Shown here piece by piece: positions 46,494 through 56,600 of a DNA stretch of 64,000 nt. Below the pieces are notes generated by a model that did no database searches, was not told the DNA's origin, and saw only the letters and a list, made by a program, of their open reading frames with translations. The position numbers and the translations under genes are program-made. Each line of letters begins with the position of its first letter. Positions within the stretch are counted from its first letter, which is position 1. Where the stretch lies: contig NW_022145610.1 of the NCBI RefSeq assembly GCF_000002235.5, forward strand, positions 35,634,266 through 35,698,265. Reading direction: 5' to 3'. This DNA is from Strongylocentrotus purpuratus (lineage: Eukaryota; Echinodermata; Echinoidea; Camarodonta; Strongylocentrotidae).

Positions 46494-49400
46494 CATTTAT
46501 ATTCTTCTAAAACCGCTACTGGGTTTTGAATCACACCAGACCCACATGTAATTGTGAGAAATTTTGTTTAAAGAGAGTAAGAAATAAGCATTAACTTCCC
46601 GCTTTTTGTCTATTCTCTTTCAGGAGTTCTCGCCATGAATCCATTCGTCTACACTCTTTCTGCCCGATTTGGATGGCGCACCATGTTCAGAATCATATCT
46701 GCTGTCTTAGTCATAGTTTGCGTCCCGGCCATTCTTACATTCGCGCCTGCGCCCCTGCAAAATGCGGAGGACGTCGAGGCCGAGAAGTTAGAGGAGAAAT
46801 CTGTAGTTCTTTGCAAAAACAGCAAGATGTTCGTCGAAGTTAAAGACGGGAACAAGAGCGACAAACAAACTTTTGAAAGAACATGTTGTGAGGAAGAAAC
46901 AACCTCTGTTTGCCGTTCAACGGGATCAAGAAAAAAGGCAGAGGATGACAGGACCGTGTCAAAGTCGGATTGGAAGTCTATCGGAGGACATGACACAACC
47001 CTGCATCGATATAGCTTCAGAAACAGGATCAGAGATGAAGAACAATCAAACTTACTCGTGGCAGATGGAACAAATTCTGATATTATCCCTTACCACGAAA
47101 GTAATAGCATTTGGGCAGTTTCCTCAAAGCACAAGTGTAGTGATGAGTCTTACAAAGTGCCCCATGTAAACGTAATCGTGCCACAATTCGAGTCTTCTTT
47201 GGATGATGGTGCAAATGAAAGTGACTCAAGGCCAACAGACACCAAGTCTTCAACCTCAAATGATGCTCCAGAGGTCCAGAGGAACACGTACTGCAGTAGA
47301 TTGATCCGCTTACTTCGGATGCCTGACATGTGGTTTCTAGAGATGGGCATGATGACAACTTCTGTAGCTTTATCATTTTTTATGTTTAGCACGGTAATAT
47401 GTTAACTTTTTGTGTGATTGTGTGATCTCTCACTAAATATATATATATATATATTTCAAAGCCAGGGGGCCCGGGCCCGTCGGGCCCCCCGTGGATCCGC
47501 GCCTGCGTGACATGCCCACACGTACACTAACACAAACACACACAAACACACACACACACACACACACTTTTTTTCTTTTTTTTTAACAATTTTGTTTTAT
47601 TTCTCCAGATGTGTAATACAAACCATGACATACAATTGAATAAAATAAACGTGTTCAATATTGATGCTTTTACATAAACATAATTAAACACAAACTTATT
47701 TGCAGTATAATATAACTTAGCAACAAAGTAAACGTATAAGTACCTAAACATAATATGTTAATTGTAAATGTTATTTACTTATATATTACAAAAAAAACTT
47801 AAACAAATCTGGAGGTAATTTTACTGAAACAATCCTGCCCCCTCCCTTCCCCCTCCATCACATAAACATACTCACCCTCTATCACACAAACATACTCACC
47901 CACCCAAACACATACTCACCCACCCACCCACCCACCCACCCCCCCCCCACACACACACACAGTACTCACTCAGTGGATGTCTGCCAACATTCTCAACTCA
48001 AGAAAAATACTAAATAAGTTATCCAGGCCGCAAAATCGAGTTACGCTTTTAACAGGTGGAGAAGAAAGCAAATCTTAATTAATCTTAAGCTGCTCCCACT
48101 TTAAGAAATGTGATCCTAGCTTTCCCATTTTAATTGCTATTTTCTTTTCCTCATCCCTATACTTAAAAATGTTTTTTTCCATCTTTTCTAAAGTTAGTAC
48201 TCGCCCCCCCCCCCCCCCGATCTTGACATAAATGTAACATACTTCACCATGAAAATGATAGTATTACACATTTTTATTCTATATGAACTACCTACCAACC
48301 CAACAAATATATCTCGCCATTCTAAATCTTTAATTTCATCTAACTCAAAAAGTTGTATTAAAGCCTGCCATATCCTTTGAACGCTCCCACAAGATAAAAA
48401 TAAATGTTTGTATGTTTCTATTTCCTGCATACAAAACGAACATAAATTATCACCAACAAAACCAAATCTATGAAGATGCTCATTAGTGTATATGGCTCCA
48501 TGCAATAATTTAAATTGAAATTCACGTTGTTTTCTAATGAGTATAGTAATTCTTGGTCTAACAAATATTTCTTTTAATTCTTTATCTATAAAATCATAAT
48601 CATTTTGCCCATCCCTTACCTGCACATCATACGTTTGTTGCAGTGCTTTGATAAAATAATCATAGATTGTTCTTGAACCCACATCCACAAACTGTATTTT
48701 TTTTTACTAGAAATATGGAAATAAGTATTAAAGCTTATCAAATCAACCTCGAGGAATTCTATTAACCCTGAATCATCCTTCCATAACCTGGGTATCGCAT
48801 CATAAATATCAATAATCATAAGCAAATTATTACCTTTCATACCGAGGTTCATAAAATATTTAACAGACTTAACATGACCTTTCTCAACCAAATGATTCAC
48901 ATATGGAAACGTTGTATCATCCGCTCAATCTGACTTGCGTGCATAGAACAAATAAGCATTTTTCCATGAAAAGTGAAGTTTTCTAAAATGTGCGTTTCTT
49001 TCCAGCATTGGGGCGCCCGTAAATCACTCGGGTAACATTTCATAAAGTATAATATAAAAAGACCATATGCAAATTTTCTGTACTTTTGTCGGAAAAAATA
49101 CATTTATTCAGCACAATGTCGTCTCTTTTTGCGTTGGAGAATAGCAAATAGCGAGTTTCAATCACACTTTAACCGCTCTCGCAAGCTCTCACTCGTTTCA
49201 CTGTGGTCAAGAGACTTTGGGGCAAGCGGTTAATGAAAATACTAATCGTTAGCTTTCTTCTGGTATCAAACTTGTTTTGATTGATTGTATAATTTTGTCG
49301 GAATAAAGGAAACAAAAAGGCTCGACCAATAACTTATCAGGGTCTGAATTGACCTTTTGACCTTGAATTCCCTGATGCAAGCGCACTAATGACGTCATCT

Positions 49401-52400
49401 TTGCTAAATCGGTGTCTTTTATCGTAAAATGCGACACTTTCACAATGTTTATACATCTTTTTTTAATTATTAATACGATAAAACTTTTTTTTTTCTGATA
49501 TCACTGAAGTTTTGGGTTTTATTTAATGAGTAATTTTAAAATAAGACCCATTTGACTGTTTTAATTTACTGGATCGTACCATTAAATTCGCAGGGTAGAA
49601 AGATGCATTTGCCAACCGCGCCAAATTTAATTTACGTTCCGACATTCTGTTAAATGGGTTCGTGTTGTTAAGAATCCACTGCTTTCTGCTCCAACAAACG
49701 TCCACATGTGGAGTGGTTTATCAACTAAATTATTCAAATTTATGAATGCTTCCTAGCTTCCCAGGTGTTTGTGTTGCTGTTGAAGCATTTCATTCACCTG
49801 CTATCATTCTTTGTAGTCCAATTGCCAGAACGCAAATTTCATTTTGGTTTTCTAGTTTCATCGGAGTCGTTTATCAACTATATGTATTCAAATTTATGAA
49901 TGCTTCCTCCCCAGGTGTGTTGTGGTGTTTATGCATTTAATTGACCTGTTATTATTCTTTGTACTCCAATAAATTGTTAGAGTTAGAGTATGTTCTGCAC
50001 AATAAAGACAATGTGTGTCCATATTGTACAACGTAATGTGTTCCCTCATTTTGTAATAGTTAATTTACCCATTCACATAATGGAACTACCTGCCCGATGA
50101 AGCCAGTGGCCTGTGACCCCTGAGCACTCAACACAGTGTGGGAGTCAGTTCGTGGTCAGATTCTTTTATGAGACAAATACAAGCAAACGTATCCATATGT
50201 TGAACAATCCCTCTTTCAAACAAGTATCTATCAAATATACTTTTTCCATTTATACATATATTCTGATTATTAAAGATAATTGGATTAATATAACCCTCCA
50301 AATATCTTAAATTACTTGTCTCTTGCCATGCTTGCAACATTTCCATATAGTATGGTGGAATATCGAAAACGAGTTTAATCTTTTTTAAATCATAATCACA
50401 TAAAAAAATAAATCTACCACCCACAAACTGTAAGCAATGATCAAAAAACAATTTTCATCCCAAACTTTTCTTTCCATATAAAAGACGTTTTATCCACATT
50501 ATGCGCTGTATTTTAACGGACATTTCAAAATTAATCATTCTTAATCCTCCAAAGTCATAATCCTGATACATTATTGCCCGTTTAATTCTATCTTTCCCCC
50601 TCCATATGAATTCAAAAGAAATTTTTGCAACTTCTTTATATACCCAATGAGGGACAATAACGAGAGATGAAATATAATTTAATTTTGAAAGCGCACAAGT
50701 TTTTAGCAAATGTATTTTACCCATAATAGTTAAATCTCTTTGTTTCCACCATACAAGCAATTTTTTTATTTTACTTAGAATTTCTTTATAATTCAAATCA
50801 TCTTTTAATCTTCGATCTAATGAATAACTAAGCCCTAAAATATGTATTTCATTAACCAAATTTCCAAAAAAAGGCCCATCAGGTTTGTTCTCATCCTCAC
50901 CCATCCACATAAAATGTGTCTTTGTTTTATTCACTTTAAGACCACTAATTTGTTCAAATGATTCAAAAATATATTGCAACCTTCTAACCGAATCAATATC
51001 CTTCAAAAATATTGTCATATCATCTGCATATAACACTTGCCTAATTTCAGATTTTCCAAATGTAATCCCTTTAATACCGTTGTCCCTCCTTACTGCATGC
51101 GCCAAAATTTCGATGGCAACCAAAAACAAATATGGCGATAATGGATCCCCTTGCCTTACTCCCCTTTCTATTTCAAAATACCCCGTAGAGTGACCACCGT
51201 TCATAACACAACTACTTATCCCTTTATACAATAATTTTACCCAAGAGCAAAATGAATCTCCAAAACCGAACAATTTCAATATTTGAAATAAATATATGTG
51301 AGATACAGAGTCGGAAGCTTTCTCAAAATCCACTGCACACAAAAACCCTTTCCCTTGTTCCCCATAATGCATAGAATAAAATAACATGTCATCTATCAAT
51401 CGTACAGCTTCCCCAATATTTCTATCTTTTATATATCCAACTTGATCATGATGAATTATTTCATTTAAAACCTCTTTCATTCTTTTTGCTAGAACTTTAG
51501 ATACAATTTTATAATCTACATTCAAAAGCGTGATGGGTCGATAATTTTTTATATGGAGAGTATCTTTCGCTTCCTTCTCAATTAAGGTAATTACCCCTTG
51601 TTTTTGAGATGCCGTTAATTCCCCCCTTTCGCATGTTTCATTCAATACTTCTACTAACAAATCACCCAAAGCTGGCCAAAAAGTATAATAAAATTCAACT
51701 GTTAACCCATCATTTCCCGGGGTTTTATTCAATTTCATTTCTTTTAAAACTTTCAAGCATTCATCTTTAGTTAATTTACCTTCACAGATTTCCCTATTGT
51801 CTTCATTTAACTTTGAAATATCATTAAAAAAGAAAGGGTCGTTTTGATTTATATCAGCCCTTAAAGAATATAAATCTTTATAAAATAGTTTAATTTCCTT
51901 TAAAATTTTCCTCCTTATCTCTAGTAGTTTCCCCATTTTCTTTGTACACCTCCCTAATTACACTTTTCCTTTTATTCGATTTTAACAACTGTTCAAAATA
52001 TTGCGTATTGTTTTCTCCATCTTCAAACCAAGGTGCTCTTGATCTTATTTTAATGCCCTGTCGAGAAAAATCATACAATTTATTTAGTTTATCCATTTTC
52101 TCCTCAATACAATCAACAATATATTTAGTGGGTCACACTACCAGTTCGCCTTCTAAATCCTTGATTTGTTTCTATAACAGTTCTATTTCAACCCTCCTTG
52201 CTTTTGCCTTTTTCCGCGAGTATGTTATAATAAATTCTCTCATTTTCATCTTTAAAAAATCCCAAAATACTAATTTATTCAAAATCTGTAATGACCATTC
52301 AGCTTTTAATTCCTGTATTTCCTTATTCATCTCTTCAACAAAATCTTTATCCATACATAAACTACTGTTAAATTTCCAATATGATTTCCCCAAAACAAAC

Positions 52401-53555
52401 TTATCAACCAGATCATTAAATTCTAGCCTAACGCCAGAATGATCTTGCGTAATAGATGTCAAAATCTCACACGTACCCACCAATTTTTCAACACTACAAG
52501 GTATAAACCAATAATCTAAACGGCTTTGCGCCACCGGCCAATTTTGTCGAAAAGTAAATTGCTTTACATTCGGATTTTTTTTCCTCCATATATCTTCTAA
52601 ATCGTATTTATTTAAAAATTCCCTAATCAAATCAATAACCCGAGATTTCACCGGTGTTTTTGACCCCACATAATCTAATTTTCCATCCAATATACTATTG
52701 AAATCACCTCCTAATAAAACTAAATAGTCCCGATCACACTGATCCAAAATACTTTCATCTAATTTCTTCAAAAATTCAATTTGTAAAGTTTCTTTATCTC
52801 TCGTTGGAAAATAAACATTAACCAATAGCATTTTAACCCTTTGTATTTCACCTTTAAAAATAATGTATCTCCCCTCTTCATCTACTTTAATTTTATTTTT
52901 CTTCAAAATCTAAATGATTAGAAAATAAAATAAGAACCCCTCTACTATGGTTTGACCCATGACTAAAAAACATTGGCCCTCCCCAATCTTGTTTCCACCG
53001 CTCTTCTATCTCTACTGTACTATATGTTTCTTGTAAGAAAATTATACTATTCTTTTTAGTTTTGCACCATTCAAAAATATTCACTCTTTTTAACCTATCT
53101 CTTATTCCTCTAACATTTAATGTCATGAAAGATAATTTTCACTGCCATGTTATTTTATGTGTAATTGTATCCAAAACCTTACATCGATAAACTCCAAAGA
53201 AACTTCCACATAATCTATTTCCACCGTGAGCAAATGTATAGAAAAAACTATCTGCAGCCAAACATACATGCATACTTATCGTCGACTTATATAAAAAAAA
53301 ATGCAAGCAGAATCCACCCCGTACCACACAACCCAACGCATTCATACACACAAGCATATTCACTACACACACAACACCCCCACACAAAACAACCCAAATC
53401 TGCTCTTCGGTGTACGTAAACATCCGAGAGCAAGAGCCTCCCCCTTTCCCTGTCAATTTAACTAGACCAATGACAGAACTCCTCATCTCAATTCTAAACA
53501 TTTCTTCTTGCACAAGTCGATGAGAAATACGTTGTATTGTTATATAACCGTAATC

Positions 53556-53609
<54 letters not shown>

Positions 53610-56600
53610 TATAATATTACAAAGAGCTTTTATCCCTTAACAAATGCCTTGAATTGTATTACGGAACCCGCTCGTCATAACTAAGTTAAATGATTTTCCT
53701 AAAATGCATTACAGTGAATTGACCGGCCCGCGTACCTAATCACAATACGCACCTTCTAATTAAAAATAAAAACACGATCCCAATAAACCAAATTCCCCCA
53801 AACGACACCAGTTCGGCAACCTAATAAACTGTTCGTGCAAACCGAACCCATCATGCTATCATTTACCAAGTTCTATAATTTGCATAATATGCCTCACCAC
53901 ACACACACACGCACACACACACACACACACACACGCACACACACACACTCACACACACACACACATATATATATATATGAAATGTACGAAATTGCGAGCG
54001 CAAATCGTGAAGCCTTTACGGCGTGGGGTCCGGTGCCCACTTAATTTGTTAACATTAAGATGCCCTATGGTAAATTCTGAGGTATTTTTGAACGAGTAAT
54101 TTTAACATGTGTATATATTCTTTTAAGGGTAAACGGATGGGGGCGTGCGGTCGCTCCCCCCCCCCCCCGTGATCCGCCCCTGGACAATTTATGTATATGT
54201 CAAGTTAGAAAGACCTAACATCTCAAATCGCAAGTCGCAAACGATATTGTCCTCCGTTGCCAGTAGCTTTCCGAAGTTAGGCGTCGACTATAGTTGGTAA
54301 GTTGTTTGTTACTTGTCACGTTGCCATGGAGTGGGACAGGCGAGGCTGAAGAGTCCAGGGCCTCCAAACACAATTTAAAAACGACGATTCTGATTGTTTA
54401 ATTTTCAACTTTGTGTACAATATGTGCATGCAACGATTATCTTGATTGGTCATTGTCATTTTGCAATTGAACGCAAACCTTTGTGTTACGGGGACCTGTT
54501 GCCATTTGTTCGGCAACCTGCTATACCACTAGGTAATATTTCTTTTTAATCGCCTCAGGTGACCAAAACCTTAAGTACGAAATGCCAGTTTAAAATAAGG
54601 GAAGAATGATGGAAAATAATTGACAAGAGTGTGAACCAAATCAAAACACCGATTTTTATTTGTAGTCTGTTGTCCCAAGATGAAGTGAAATAATGACAAG
54701 CTGAAAAAGGAAAGAGGGAGGTGATCGAATTATAGAAAATGTATTTCTTTATTTATTTAATAAATACATAAATAATTTAAATCAAGGAAGGTTTGAAAAG
54801 AAAAGTAGTGTAACAAACGGTCGTTACCTCGTGAAAAAGTTTCAAAATATTTGAATTATTATTATTTCGACCGAACAAAGTGGGAGTTCTAGAGACGCCT
54901 TTGAGACGTTTTCAGAAACGTTTTCTTTATATTGTTAGCACTGTTACATTTAGATTGCATTTGTTATCTTTTAATTATCAGCTTTATATCCAGCTAAAAT
55001 GTCTCGTCCTCTCCCCCTCTCTCTCTTTTTCATTATTTATCTCCCCCTCTCTCTTTCTCGCTGTCTCTCGTTCTCTTTCATTCCCTCTCGCCTCTTCCAT
55101 TATGTCTCCGCACTCCCTTTTCTTCTCCGTCTCTCTCTGCCACCATTTCCCGTCCCCATCCTCTCCCTCTCTCCCTCCACTACCCCCTCTCTCCTTTCCA
55201 CCCCCTCTCTCCTTCCCACCCCTCTCACTCTCTCTACATAACTATCTGACTGTCTTTTCTTCTTACCGACTCCAGGCCAATGTGATTGTGACTGCCGGGT
55301 TCTCGAAGAAGACGGCTAGTCTTGTGATGGCGGTGGTGGGCTTCTCCGAGGCCCTCGGCAAGATCGTCATTGGCTTAGTAGCCGATCGTCTACGTATACC
55401 CATACCAAAAATCTTTATCCTAATGGCAGCCATGTGTGGGGGCCTTGCTTATGGTGATAATGTTGTTGGTCGTACCTACCGAACCATATCTCTTCATTCA
55501 TGCTATCGGTGAGTTAATGTCATGAAGATGATACTTGGTAGATGTGTTGGTATTAATGTCGATTGGATGGGCTCGCGACTCGGACATAATTTACTGAAAA
55601 TTGGACCGGAAGTTACCGATTTATGAGCATTTTCTTGCATGTGCTAAAGAACAGCAATGACGTCTCGGCCCCCTCCTTTTTACACTTTATACAAGTGCCC
55701 CGTCTTACAAAGAGTTACGATCGATCCAAATCAATCGTAAGTCCTCCAATCAATCGCAAGTTTGCAGTCTCCTATCTCTTATGTACATAGTTACGATTGA
55801 TATCAATCGCAAATAACTTACGATTGATATCAATTCTTTGTAAGACGGGGCCCTGATCTATATTATTCAAAGGCGTGTCCCAAATGTTCTTGTCATTGTT
55901 ATGCCGACGACACACAGATAAGTTTCTTTCATTCCTGATAAAGAACATCAAGATGATATCACAATTTTAGAATTATTTAAGCTAATTCTTAATGAATGCT
56001 TAATGAAGGAAAAACATAGTATTTCCTTGTTGGAACATCCAGACAAGTTGCAAAGCTAAATATTAGTCATATAACAGTTAGAGAATCAGAAGTGAAACCG
56101 GAAAGCTATGTGAGAAATCTGGGTCTATGGCTTGATTCTAGTTTTAAAATGGAGAAGCACACATCTAACACATGCAAATCTGCCTTTTATATGTTACACA
56201 ATCTCCGTCACATTCGTAGATACTTGCATTTATTAGCAGTAGGCTTGATTGTTGTAATAGGATTATTGTTTGGCTTGCCGGATTCACAAATAATTAAGTT
56301 ACAGCATGTTCAGAATGCACGTGCAAGACTTGTGTCAAATTCCTCAACATTTTGCCGTATTACACCTGTTTTAATTAAGTTACATTGGTTGCCAATACGG
56401 TAGAGAATTGCATTCAAAATACTATTGCTTGTTTACAAAGCATTGAATGGTCAAGCCCCAAATTATTTGCCTGAATTATTAAGTCTTAGATCACAGCATT
56501 TTGCACGTAAGTTGCGAAGTACACAGGACAAGCTGCTTGTTAAGCTACCTAACACAAAATCAAAAGTAACTTTTGGAGATTGTGCTTTCAGTTGCGCCGC

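Larger units (their letters stand above)
47568..53560 (-). mobile_element. Tx1/L1-like LINE, - strand, interrupted
   Basis: The - strand encodes an L1/Tx1-type ORF2: apurinic-type endonuclease (53126-52172), reverse transcriptase (51936-50455), and a C-terminal part with a CCHC-like zinc motif (48688-48194). The 3' end has an AATAAA-like signal and an A-rich tail (47568-47590) next to a (CA)n run. ORF1 is not recognisable; the 5' end is placed near 53560, before a 32-base A run, with doubt. The frame breaks at about 52900, 52150, 51910 and 50455, and a 1.29-kb insert interrupts it. It sits in intron 3 of gene 2, antisense to the gene. Confidence 0.85.
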
